The notes under the pieces are model-generated. The model was not told the DNA's origin, ran no database searches, and was given only the letters and a program-made list of their open reading frames with translations. This document shows, piece after piece, positions 1 through 7,497 of a stretch of 64,000 nucleotides of DNA (the first letter of the stretch is position 1; every line of letters starts with the position of its first letter). This stretch comes from Natrinema versiforme (lineage in GTDB: Archaea > Halobacteriota > Halobacteria > Halobacteriales > Natrialbaceae), in NCBI RefSeq assembly GCF_005576615.1, contig NZ_CP040330.1, positions 62,001-126,000 of the forward strand. Direction: 5' to 3'. The translations under genes and the position numbers were made by a program.

Positions 1-534
1 GCGCCCGTTGCGCTCGTCGTGGCGGTCGCCGTCGCCGTCACCGGCTCGCTGCTGGGGTGGGTCGCACAGACCCGGTACGTCGACGCGATCACAGGTGACG
101 ACCCCGCGGCCGCGTGGCCGTGGACCCCGCCGGGCAATCCGATACTGGATGTTGTCGTGTTCGCGATGTGGCTCCTGTTGGGTGGGACGAACGCCGCCGC
201 GGGCGACTGGCTGCAGTCGATCGTGTGGTTCGGACTGGCGATATTCTGGGTCTGTGGCGGCCTCGCCGAGGGCCGCTGGCGCGTGGGATCGCTCGGCGAC
301 GCGCCCGAAGTCCGCATCTACGACGCCGGCCTCGTCAAACGACGGCCGTACACGCGCTCGCTCGTCCCGTGGACCGACATCTCGCACGTGCGGCTGCGCG
401 AGGACGAACTCGTGGTGGATCGCGGCTTCTTCGACGTTCGCTTCGACCGCGACGAACTCGAGGACCTCGAGGCGCTTCAGACCGAAATCGAGGGCCGCCT
501 GCCGGACGACGCACCCGGCGTTTGGACACGGTAA
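1..534 (+). CDS. membrane protein with PH-like C-terminal part, 5' partial
   Basis: The reading frame is open from the first base, so the true N terminus probably lies upstream; an internal GTG at 19 is possible but it starts inside a hydrophobic run. Seen: three or so hydrophobic segments in the first 90 residues, including one around a WLLLGG run, followed by a soluble charged stretch with alternating strands ending at VWTR. The membrane-then-small-beta-domain layout resembles bacterial/archaeal PH-like membrane proteins, but I cannot name a family. It converges with the YigZ-family gene, leaving a gap of 40 bp. Function unknown. Confidence 0.6.
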   Translation, partial: APVALVVAVAVAVTGSLLGWVAQTRYVDAITGDDPAAAWPWTPPGNPILDVVVFAMWLLLGGTNAAAGDWLQSIVWFGLAIFWVCGGLAEGRWRVGSLGDAPEVRIYDAGLVKRRPYTRSLVPWTDISHVRLREDELVVDRGFFDVRFDRDELEDLEALQTEIEGRLPDDAPGVWTR

Positions 535-574
535 CGGTCCGCCAGCGGCCGCCGTCTTTCAGCCGTCGGCCGCC

Positions 575-1192
575 TCACTCGAGGTCGGCGCGGTCGCTCG
601 TCGCGCTCCGAATCCGGTCCCGGAGCGCCTCGCCGTCGGCGAGTGGCACACGCACGTCGAAACTGACCGCGGCCGCGTAGTCGGCTTCGAACTCGTAGCC
701 CTCGCTTTCTAGAATCGACCGCACGGTCCCCGAATCGTCGTACTCGACGGTGATCCGCAGTTGCTCGTGGGGGTGTTCCTCGACGATACCGGCTTTCTCG
801 ACCGCCTCTTTCACCGCGCGGGAGTACGCCCGGACGAGGCCGCCGACGCCGAGGTTCGTCCCGCCGTAGTAGCGGGTCACGACGACCGCGCAGTTCTCGA
901 GGTCCTGCTGGGTCAGGACGTTCAGCGCCGGCTTGCCGGCCGAGCCGGAGGGCTCGCCGTCGTCGCTCGAGTACTCCCGGAGGAAGTGGCCCTCGGTCCC
1001 GTCGTCGCCGGTCCGCACGCGGTAGGCGGGGACGTTGTGGGTGGCATCGGCGTACTCCTCGCGGACGGTTTCGACGAACGATTCGGCGGCGTCGACTGAT
1101 TCGACGGGCCGAACGTGGCCGAGGAACTCGGACCCCTGGACGACGAACTCGGCGGTGGCGGATTCCGAGACGGTTCGGTACGCGTCGCTCAC
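575..1192 (-). CDS. YigZ/IMPACT (UPF0029) family protein
   Basis: A 205-aa protein, the usual length for the YigZ family. Seen: the family hallmark RYYGGTNLGVGGLVRAY at about residues 107-123, preceded by DDGEPSGSAGKP (77-88) and the NVPAYR segment near residue 53. The C-terminal part (about 140-205) fits the second, EF-G domain V-like fold of the family. Family members in yeast and animals (IMPACT/Yih1) modulate the Gcn2 stress kinase; the prokaryotic role is poorly defined and may involve nucleic acid or ribosome contact, so no reaction is assigned. The gene is monocistronic. Confidence 0.9.
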   Translation of the reverse strand: MSDAYRTVSESATAEFVVQGSEFLGHVRPVESVDAAESFVETVREEYADATHNVPAYRVRTGDDGTEGHFLREYSSDDGEPSGSAGKPALNVLTQQDLENCAVVVTRYYGGTNLGVGGLVRAYSRAVKEAVEKAGIVEEHPHEQLRITVEYDDSGTVRSILESEGYEFEADYAAAVSFDVRVPLADGEALRDRIRSATSDRADLE

Positions 1193-1384
1193 GCCCGCTC
1201 ACGCTCCGCGTCTCGTCGGCCGTGTCGCCGGTCTCGGTGCTCGAGGCTGGCCATAGCGATGGTCGGTGCTACCTCGGCCGGCGAAAAGAGCCCGTCGGTC
1301 CCCGCGGTTCGGTCGTCGGGGACGGTTGCAGGACGTTTCGCCCCGACCCGTACGCTATTACTGTTCCATGTGTTATCTGCACAC

Positions 1385-1795
1385 ATGGACGGCGAGACTA
1401 TCGACGCCGAACTGGCGGACGAACTCCGCAGCGTTTGCCGGACGACGGTCGGAGACGAACTGCGCAGTATCACCTACTTCACCGAGGCCGACGTCGAGCA
1501 ATTGTATCTGCGGTCGGACTTGGAGCAGACCGCCGACCTCATCGGCTTCGCCGAACACGAGCGGCTGGGCTTTCGCTCCCAGTCGGCCTACCGGAACACG
1601 CAACTCGGCGAGTATCAGGCAACGATCCGCATGTTCGAGAACGGCTACCTGTCGCGGGTCATCCGCGGCCCACACGGCGTCTGGGTGACGACCGACGACA
1701 TGTCCATGGAGCGCTTCGAGGAACTCACGACCGCCCTCGAGTCGATCCTCGACGACTTCGCGGACACCGTCGTCATCGACGGGGGCGGGGACTGA
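1385..1795 (+). CDS. conserved haloarchaeal protein, 136 aa, function unknown
   Basis: I chose the ATG at 1385 rather than the longer frame that runs back over the preceding gene, because the protein from here starts with the acidic MDGETIDAELADEL and lacks the low-complexity upstream part. Acidic soluble protein with no membrane segment or signal peptide. The mixed alpha/beta pattern, with an Ala/Asp-rich helix and a strand-rich middle (YLSRVIRGPHGVWVTTDD), is typical of small conserved haloarchaeal proteins of unknown function. It converges with the ACT-domain gene, with only 18 bp between the stops. No enzymatic motif is visible. Confidence 0.75.
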   Translation: MDGETIDAELADELRSVCRTTVGDELRSITYFTEADVEQLYLRSDLEQTADLIGFAEHERLGFRSQSAYRNTQLGEYQATIRMFENGYLSRVIRGPHGVWVTTDDMSMERFEELTTALESILDDFADTVVIDGGGD

Positions 1796-1813
1796 CCCCG
1801 GCCCGAACGCCGG

Positions 1814-2317
1814 TCACTGGATTTCGATCTTCCGGACGAACTCGAGGTCGCGGATCGCGGTGATCGTCTCGCCGGGGAGTTCCTCGTCGGTGATCAGGTA
1901 GAGCCGGGGCTCATCCGTGAACTCGGGGTCCTCGCTGATCGTCTGGCGGATCGAGATGCCGTGATCAGCCAGCGTCCCGGTGACCTGCGCGACGATCCCT
2001 TCCCGCTCGGCGTCGATCACCTCGATCGAGAGCACCGTCAGGTCCAAGACCGGCGCTAAATCCATCAGGCTCGGCACCTGCGAGATGTTCTGGAAGATGC
2101 GGCGCAGTTCGTCGTCCTCGAGGATGACATCGGTCGTCGAGTCGACGACCCGTCGGTCGACACCGATCTCGCGGGCGATCCCCGTGTTCGGGATCTCGAT
2201 CCCGCCGGAGACGACCCGCCCGTCGTCGTTGACGGAGAACCCCCGCTCGAGCAGCAGCCGGATCACCGCCTGCTGGCTCGGCGATCCCTCGAATTTCTCC
2301 ATGATCTCGTCGAACAT
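1814..2317 (-). CDS. ACT-domain amino-acid-binding regulator
   Basis: 167 aa from an ATG at 2317. A much longer frame upstream is an artefact of GC-rich sequence, as it overlaps the divergent gene at 2463. The N-terminal half (1-70) has a helix-turn-helix-like pattern (SQQAVIRLLLERGF, then IAREIGVDRRVVDST). The C-terminal half (about 95-165) is an ACT domain with the typical VLSIEVIDAEREGIVAQVT...ADHGISIRQT pattern of ligand-binding dimers. Such HTH-ACT proteins in archaea are thought to sense amino acids and control their metabolism, by analogy with other ACT regulators. It is divergent from the zinc-ribbon gene, sharing a 145-bp promoter region. Confidence 0.85.
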   Translation of the reverse strand: MFDEIMEKFEGSPSQQAVIRLLLERGFSVNDDGRVVSGGIEIPNTGIAREIGVDRRVVDSTTDVILEDDELRRIFQNISQVPSLMDLAPVLDLTVLSIEVIDAEREGIVAQVTGTLADHGISIRQTISEDPEFTDEPRLYLITDEELPGETITAIRDLEFVRKIEIQ

Positions 2318-2462
2318 TCGTTGCCGAGTGTACGGCCGCACCGGTATAATGTCCGGTGATCGGTCTCGAGCGGCGATTCCCCGATCCCTCGCAGCCCCGA
2401 GCGATCCGTGCGACACTCCGTCTGACGGATGCTTTTTTACCGTCCCCGTGAGAGCCGACACT

Positions 2463-3245
2463 ATGCGCGAACTCCGGAGCTGTGACTTCTGTGACGCCGA
2501 GGCCGTCGGCGCGTTCGAGATTGTCCCGCCCGAACTCGAGCCGACCGAGGCCGAACAGCGCCGCGTCGTCCCCTGTGCCGACTGCAAAGATCGACTCGAG
2601 ACGCTGCTCGAACCGCTGCTCGCCCGCGCTGGGGCCGAGAGCGGGGCCGGGGCCGGACCCGCCGACGGCGACCCCGACTCGACCGGCGACGACGAGACCG
2701 ACGGTTCGGGAGCCGTCGTCGCTACCGCCGACGAATCGACGGAGAAACGACCGCGGACGACCAGCCCGAACGCGACCGTCTCGGAGACGCCCGCGGAGTC
2801 CGAAGACGGGACGACATCCCAGCCCGCCGACGAGGCCGATCCCGATTCCGACTCCGAATCGGACGCAGAGCCGGGACTCGAGGGCGGCATCACCTTCGAA
2901 CGCGACGAGCGAACGGACGACGCCGCCGCTGGGTCGGCGGGCGAAGACGGCGACGAACCGGCGGACGGAGCGACGTCGAAAGAGGCGGCGGAGACGGGAG
3001 ACGCGTCGAACGCAGCGGCCGCGGACGACGCCGAGTCGACTGGCTCGAGCAATCGCCCGCCGACGGCGTACAACAAGGTCGTCCGACTCCTTCGCAACCG
3101 CGAGTTCCCGATGAAACGGACCGCCGTCGAAGAGTTGGCCGCGGGCGCCTACGACCTCGAGAGTCACGAGGTCGAGGCGATCGTCGACTACGCCGTCGAG
3201 GACGGCGAGTTCGTCGAGAAAGGGGGACTGCTCCGCCGTCCCTGA
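2463..3245 (+). CDS. acidic zinc-ribbon-like protein with long disordered linker
   Basis: 260 aa from the first ATG after the divergent promoter. Seen: a CDFC pair at residues 8-11 and a CADC pair near residue 39, spaced as in a treble-clef or zinc-ribbon module. About 150 residues of Asp/Glu/Ser/Thr-rich low complexity follow, then a compact C-terminal domain (about 200-260, starting at PPTAYNKVVRLLRNREFPM) that looks like a small winged helix. A nucleic-acid-binding role is inferred only from this architecture. It is followed in the same frame, after the TGA, by a further open stretch described separately. Confidence 0.75.
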   Translation: MRELRSCDFCDAEAVGAFEIVPPELEPTEAEQRRVVPCADCKDRLETLLEPLLARAGAESGAGAGPADGDPDSTGDDETDGSGAVVATADESTEKRPRTTSPNATVSETPAESEDGTTSQPADEADPDSDSESDAEPGLEGGITFERDERTDDAAAGSAGEDGDEPADGATSKEAAETGDASNAAAADDAESTGSSNRPPTAYNKVVRLLRNREFPMKRTAVEELAAGAYDLESHEVEAIVDYAVEDGEFVEKGGLLRRP

Positions 3246-3416
3246 ATCGCGACCGGTCCGACCGCCGGCGCGACCGACTGCGCACGGTTCGTCCGCTACG
3301 GAGCGTCGGCGCTGTGGTGGCTGCTCGAGGAGGGCGATATCGCGGCCCACGACGGTACCGGACGGCTGACGCGCGACGACCCGGCCGAGTACCGGTGGCC
3401 GGTCGTCGACGACTAG
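3246..3416 (+). pseudogene. open stretch in frame after the preceding stop, possible gene remnant
   Basis: Directly after the TGA at 3243-3245 the same frame stays open for 56 codons and ends in TAG at 3414-3416. It reads like protein (for example RFVRYGASALWWLLEEGDIA and [15 protein letters not shown]) but has no ATG or GTG near its beginning. Its stop overlaps the hisB stop codon from the other strand. It may be a remnant of a separate small gene, or a C-terminal extension lost by a nonsense change, though the preceding gene already ends in a complete-looking domain. Chance open frames are common at this GC. Confidence 0.35.
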
Positions 3417-4000
3417 AGGGTTCCCTTCGTACTGGGCGTCCCGTCCCGCCGCTCGTCGAGCCGCGTCGCGTCGTCGAGGCTTCGTGCGAGCGCCTTGAAC
3501 AGCGCCTCGACCTCGTGGTGGGCATTCTCACCGTCGACCTCGAGGTGCAGCGTCAGACCGGCGTTCATCGCGAGCGATTCCCCGAAGTGACGCGCCATGT
3601 CGCTGGTGAACTCGCCGATTTCCGCCTGCGAGAACTCCCCGTCGAAATAGAACCGCGGTCGCCCGCTCACGTCGACGACCGCGCCCGCGACGGCCTCGTC
3701 CAGCGGCACCCGCCGGTCCGCGTACCGGACGATCCCCGAGCGATCGCCCAGCGCCTCGTCGACGGCCTCCCCGAGCACGATCGCGACATCCTCGACCGTG
3801 TGGTGGTCGTCGATCTCGAGGTCGCCGTCGCAGTCGACCTCGAGGTCGAACAGGCCGTGTTTGGCGAACGACGTCAGCATGTGATCGAAGAAGCCGATCC
3901 CGGTGTCGATCGCGGCCGCGCCGCTCCCGTCGATCTCGAGCGTACACTCGATTGCCGTCTCGGCCGTCTCGCGCGTGACCGTTGCCGTTCGCTCGCTCAT
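3413..4000 (-). CDS. hisB: imidazoleglycerol-phosphate dehydratase
   Basis: Catalyses dehydration of imidazole glycerol phosphate to imidazole acetol phosphate in histidine synthesis. 195 aa, a normal length for a monofunctional HisB. Seen: GFFDHML at about 36-42, the metal-binding DDHHTVED at 64-71, and the second His-rich motif [12 protein letters not shown] near the C terminus; these supply the manganese ligands in the family. Start taken at the ATG giving [14 protein letters not shown]; an upstream in-frame ATG would add about 40 residues not typical of HisB. The other his genes in this window (hisA, hisI, hisG) are distant, so hisB is transcribed alone. Confidence 0.97.
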   Translation of the reverse strand: MSERTATVTRETAETAIECTLEIDGSGAAAIDTGIGFFDHMLTSFAKHGLFDLEVDCDGDLEIDDHHTVEDVAIVLGEAVDEALGDRSGIVRYADRRVPLDEAVAGAVVDVSGRPRFYFDGEFSQAEIGEFTSDMARHFGESLAMNAGLTLHLEVDGENAHHEVEALFKALARSLDDATRLDERRDGTPSTKGTL

Positions 4001-4221
4001 GCTGGACCCATGCCGCCCCCGGTACAAGGGGATTCCGCTCGCCGCCGGCAGCGATTCGATGATCGAGGTCGACCATCGAATTCGCCTCGTTCGGGCAAAA
4101 ACTACGAAAACGGAGTACAAAGAGCTATAAAATGTCTAACGGTATCTGCGGGCGTTTAAAAACGTCATTTCGATCCCATTACGGGGGTGAAACGGACCGA
4201 AACCACGCCAATCTTCAGCCG

Positions 4222-4229
4222 ATTATATG
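4222..4229 (+). promoter_or_regulatory. candidate TATA element
   Basis: The sequence attatatg stands about 50 bp ahead of the start at 4275, in AT-richer DNA, and could place a transcript start about 25 bp downstream, leaving a short leader with a gaggtg ribosome-binding-like motif near 4260. Other AT-rich boxes occur near 4127 and 4155, so the assignment is uncertain. Confidence 0.35.
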
Positions 4230-4274
4230 ATGGGTAGGGTGAATGTCGTAGTTGAGAAGAGGTGTCCCGATCCC

Positions 4275-4535
4275 ATGTCCAACCCCTCCCCCGTTTCGAA
4301 CGAATCGATCCCCCCGTCGAGCCCTGAGACGGAGCCCCAGCGCACCCGCCGCGTCGTCCGCTCGATCAAAGGCCCTGCCCAGTTCCTGTCGTTCTGGGTC
4401 GCCATCGCTCTGCCCTTCGTGCACCTCCCCCTCCTCGCACAGGGACTCGGCGATCCGACCGTCACGCTGACCTTCGGGGTCCTGTTGCTGGCTAACGTCT
4501 TCGCCCTCTACGCCGGCCACGGCTACGATAGCTGA
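4275..4535 (+). CDS. small membrane protein, 86 aa
   Basis: Chosen start is the ATG giving MSNPSPVSNES; a longer frame from 4227 exists, but a gaggtg motif lies about 10 bp upstream of the chosen ATG. Seen: a Pro/Ser-rich polar N terminus of about 40 residues, then two predicted membrane segments (about 38-60 and 63-80) separated by a short GLGDPT turn, and a short polar end. Arg-rich residues before the first segment suggest the N terminus is cytoplasmic. No family recognised. It precedes trkH by 107 bp and might be co-transcribed with it, but there is no evidence that they work together. Confidence 0.6.
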   Translation: MSNPSPVSNESIPPSSPETEPQRTRRVVRSIKGPAQFLSFWVAIALPFVHLPLLAQGLGDPTVTLTFGVLLLANVFALYAGHGYDS

Positions 4536-4642
4536 GTCCGCCGCGTCGAATTCGAGCCCCGTCCCCCGGATTTCGACTGTTCCGTCCGGACCGTTTTCTT
4601 CCGAACTGTTATCCCGTCTCGCAGTACACGTGCAGACAGTCG

Positions 4643-6139
4643 ATGACGATTCGCGTCGATTGGCGCTCGAGTTGTAGCCTCACCGGGACGGTCCTGAAGT
4701 GGCTCGCCGTCCCACTGGGTGGACCGCTCGCCCTCGCTCTCGTCGACGGCGACGATCCGGTCCCGTTTTTCCTCACCATCGTCGTCACCGTCGTCTTCGG
4801 GACCGCCCTCGAGAGACTGACCGCCGATCGCGAGATTCAACAACGGGAGGCGTTCCTGATGGTCGCCCTGACGTGGCTCGGGGTCGCGCTGGTCGGCGCG
4901 ATCCCGTTTCTCGTCGCGGGCGACGGGGTGCTCGCACGACCCGTCAACGCCGTCTTCGAGAGCACCAGCGGCGTAACGACGACGGGCGCGACCGTCATCG
5001 AGGACTTCGGCGCACACTCGCGGGCGATCATGCTCTGGCGGGCGGTCCTCCAGTGGCTCGGCGGCCTCGGGATCCTGATCGTCGCCATCGGCCTGTTCTC
5101 GCACCTGCTCGTCGGCGGTGCCCAGCTGATGGAGACCGAATCGCAGACCCAGAACGTCCACAAGCTCCGCCCCCATCTCGACGAGACCGCACGGCTTATC
5201 TGGGGGTTGTACATCGGCCTGACGGTCCTCACGACGCTCGCGCTCTTCGCGCTCTCCCTCGTCGGTCTCGCGCCGGAGATGGACCTCTACAACGCCGTCG
5301 CGCACGCGCTTACCAGCGTCTCCACCGCCGGATTCTCGCCCCAACCCGACAGCATCGGCGCGTTCTCCGCGTCGGTCCAGTGGACGCTGATCCCGGTCAT
5401 GTTCCTCGGCGCGACCAACTTCGTGCTCCTCTATGCCGTGACCCAAGGCGATATCCGCCGGCCGCTCGAGTCCGACGAATTCCGGTTCTACGCCGGCCTC
5501 CTCGCGTCGATTACGGCGATCGTCGTTGCCATGCTCGTGCTCGACCCCGATCTCGCGATGGGGCTCGAGCCGACGGTCCGTCACGGGCTGTTCAACGTGG
5601 TCTCGATGCTGACGACGACGGGCTACGCCTCGGTCAACTTCGATCTCTGGTCGCCCGGCGCGAAGCACATGCTGTTCCTCTGTATGTTCACCGGCGGGAT
5701 GGCCGGATCGACGACGTGTTCGATCAAGTCGCTCCGCTGGCTGGTCATTCTGAAGGGGTTCCGCCGGACCCTGTTCACCGCCGTTCATCCGAACGCCGTG
5801 CGGCCGCTCCGGCTCGACGACTCGGTGGTCGACGAGGAGACGATCGGCGACGTCTTCACGTACGTCACCCTCGCGCTGGTCATCTTCTTCCTGCTCACGG
5901 TCGTGATCGTCGTCGACGCTGCCCGCGTCGGGAACCCGGTCGACGAGTTCGACGCCCTCGGCGCGGCCGCCTCGATCTTCCTCAACATCGGCCCCGCGTT
6001 CGGCGTCGCCGGCCCGTTCGACAACTACCTGGCCTTTTCGCCGCTGACCCGTGCGATCATGATCGTCATGATGTGGATCGGCCGCATCGAGATCATCCCC
6101 GTTCTCGTGCTGTTGACGCCGGAGTTCTGGCGTTCCTAA
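4643..6139 (+). CDS. trkH: TrkH/KtrB-family potassium uptake protein
   Basis: Integral membrane subunit for potassium uptake, central to salt-in osmoadaptation. 498 aa with four repeated membrane-pore-membrane units. The four selectivity-filter loops are visible: TTTGAT (112-117), STAGFS (227-232), TTTGYA (324-329) and NIGPAFG (448-454), each keeping the filter glycine. TrkH normally partners with a cytoplasmic NAD-binding TrkA ring; no TrkA gene is next to it here. TrkA-C-like domains do occur in the permease at 7498-9354, but that is a separate transporter. It converges with a small membrane gene across a repeat-bearing spacer. Confidence 0.93.
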   Translation: MTIRVDWRSSCSLTGTVLKWLAVPLGGPLALALVDGDDPVPFFLTIVVTVVFGTALERLTADREIQQREAFLMVALTWLGVALVGAIPFLVAGDGVLARPVNAVFESTSGVTTTGATVIEDFGAHSRAIMLWRAVLQWLGGLGILIVAIGLFSHLLVGGAQLMETESQTQNVHKLRPHLDETARLIWGLYIGLTVLTTLALFALSLVGLAPEMDLYNAVAHALTSVSTAGFSPQPDSIGAFSASVQWTLIPVMFLGATNFVLLYAVTQGDIRRPLESDEFRFYAGLLASITAIVVAMLVLDPDLAMGLEPTVRHGLFNVVSMLTTTGYASVNFDLWSPGAKHMLFLCMFTGGMAGSTTCSIKSLRWLVILKGFRRTLFTAVHPNAVRPLRLDDSVVDEETIGDVFTYVTLALVIFFLLTVVIVVDAARVGNPVDEFDALGAAASIFLNIGPAFGVAGPFDNYLAFSPLTRAIMIVMMWIGRIEIIPVLVLLTPEFWRS

Positions 6140-6279
6140 CAAACTTTTGCGCTGCGTGCGGTCGCTTCGCGACCGCACTCGGCAAAACTTTGATGAAAAG
6201 CACTCCTCCCTCCCTTACAGGTCGGTCGTCGGCCCGCTCGCTCAGCCTGCGGCTTCGCTCACGGCGGATTTCGGTGAAC
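6140..6279 (-). repeat. dispersed structured repeat, family 2, copy 1
   Basis: Read on the minus strand, this spacer matches the + strand at 52776-52933. Shared parts in order are gttcaccg, a gcgagcgggc-gacgac block, ggagga followed by gctttt, gttttgccgag-type sequence, a hairpin, then cgcagcg-aaaa next to the trkH stop. The hairpin here is gtgcggtcgc-ttc-gcgaccgcac (6156-6178, 10-bp arms), different in sequence from the one in the other copy. It lies between convergent genes. It could act as a terminator or 3' UTR structure. Confidence 0.6.
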
Positions 6280-6362
6280 TGCCTGCCTTTCCCCGAGTCG
6301 CACGGCTCTCGCAGTGCTCGACCCGTGCTCCCGGCCACCGAACGTAGCCTGTTCTCAGTCGC

Positions 6363-6536
6363 TTATGCCGTCCCGGACAGCGCACCGTCGTTCGAGTCGC
6401 CGTCGGGACAGAGGAACAGTCCGACTGCGAGTCCGAGAATCGCGGCGAGCGGGCCGACGAATACCATCGCCGGCAGGAGGGCGAACACGGCAGCCATCCG
6501 GACGTGATCGGCCCAGTGGTAGTCGCGGTCGGCCAT
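6363..6536 (-). CDS. small membrane protein, 57 aa
   Basis: Start taken at the ATG giving MADRDYHWADHVRM; the frame extends 14 codons further upstream but without a better start. Seen: one long hydrophobic region of about 30 residues (AAVFALLPAMVF through GLAVGLFL), enough for one or two membrane passes, then an acidic C terminus (PDGDSNDGALSGTA). It is too short for a family call. It lies just downstream of hisA's 3' end on the same strand (hisA ends at 6625) and converges with trkH. Confidence 0.55.
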   Translation of the reverse strand: MADRDYHWADHVRMAAVFALLPAMVFVGPLAAILGLAVGLFLCPDGDSNDGALSGTA

Positions 6537-6624
6537 CGGTTTTCGATTCGATAGTCGATATCTCCAATTTATCGTCACTCGAGGGGACGACTCGCCGGAT
6601 CGAGACGGTGGGAGACCGGCGCGA

Positions 6625-7380
6625 TTACTCGCCCGCGTCGACCGCAGCCTGCGCTTCCGCGAGCGTGAAGTTGCCCTCGTACAGCGCGCTGCCGACGACG
6701 ACGGCCGCCGCGCCGGCCGCCTCGAGGTCGCGCACGTCCGCGAGCGTCGCCACCCCGCCGCTGGCGATCACGGGGATCTCGGTCGCATCGACCAGTTCGC
6801 GGACGGGATCGGTCGCGACGCCCTCGAGTCGGCCCTCGACGTCGACGTTGGTGAAGAGAATCGCGGCGGCCCCCAGTTCCGCGTATCGCTCGGCGGCCTC
6901 GACCGGCGAAATCCCGGCGCCTTCGGTCCAGCCCTCGACGACGACCTCGCCGTCTTTCGCGTCGAGGCTGACGACCACGCTGTCGGGGTGCGTTTCACTG
7001 ATTTCCGCGACGATCTCCGGATTCTCGACCGCCGCAGTGCCGAGGATGACGCGGTCGACGCCGCGCTCGAGGAGGTCCGTGGCGTCCTCGGCCGTACGGA
7101 TTCCCCCGCCGAGTTGCGTCGGCACGTCGACGGCGTCGATCACCGCCTCGATGGCGTCGGCGTTCGCCCGCTCGCCCTCGAACGCGCCGTCGAGGTCGAC
7201 GAGGTGGAGCGTTTCCGCGCCGGCCTCGATCCACCGTTGGGCGGCCTCGACGGGATCACCGTAGCTCTTCTCCGTCCCGCGCTCTCCCTGCACGAGTTGG
7301 ACGACTTCGCCATCTTGAATGTCGACCGCCGGAATCACCTCGAACGCCCCGAACTCGCCGCTCGTGTCGTCGCTGGTCAT
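6625..7380 (-). CDS. hisA: ProFAR isomerase, histidine biosynthesis
   Basis: Isomerises N'-(5-phosphoribosyl)formimino-AICAR-phosphate to the ribulosyl form in histidine synthesis; a TIM-barrel enzyme. 251 aa from the ATG giving MTSDDTSGEF; an alternative ATG 18 codons upstream adds a non-family extension. Seen: the first-strand Asp motif VIPAVDIQDG (Asp20), QLGGGIRT in the first half and VIASGGVATLADV in the second, the paired phosphate-binding glycine motifs of HisA/HisF barrels. The second general acid/base Asp is expected in the SLDAKDGEV region (D within VVVSLDAKDG). It is divergent from the SLC13-type permease. Confidence 0.95.
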   Translation of the reverse strand: MTSDDTSGEFGAFEVIPAVDIQDGEVVQLVQGERGTEKSYGDPVEAAQRWIEAGAETLHLVDLDGAFEGERANADAIEAVIDAVDVPTQLGGGIRTAEDATDLLERGVDRVILGTAAVENPEIVAEISETHPDSVVVSLDAKDGEVVVEGWTEGAGISPVEAAERYAELGAAAILFTNVDVEGRLEGVATDPVRELVDATEIPVIASGGVATLADVRDLEAAGAAAVVVGSALYEGNFTLAEAQAAVDAGE

Positions 7381-7497
7381 ACCCGTGTCCGCGAGGCCGA
7401 CGCGAGTAAAGGCGACGGTTTCGCCGACCGACATCGCCGCGACACTGTCCCCTATCTCAACAGAATTGTTACATGTGCAGTCGATGTGGGTCGTCTC

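Noticed and set aside
4523-6178. 551-codon minus frame over trkH
   Set aside because: Charged low-complexity protein antisense to a clear TrkH gene with four filter motifs.
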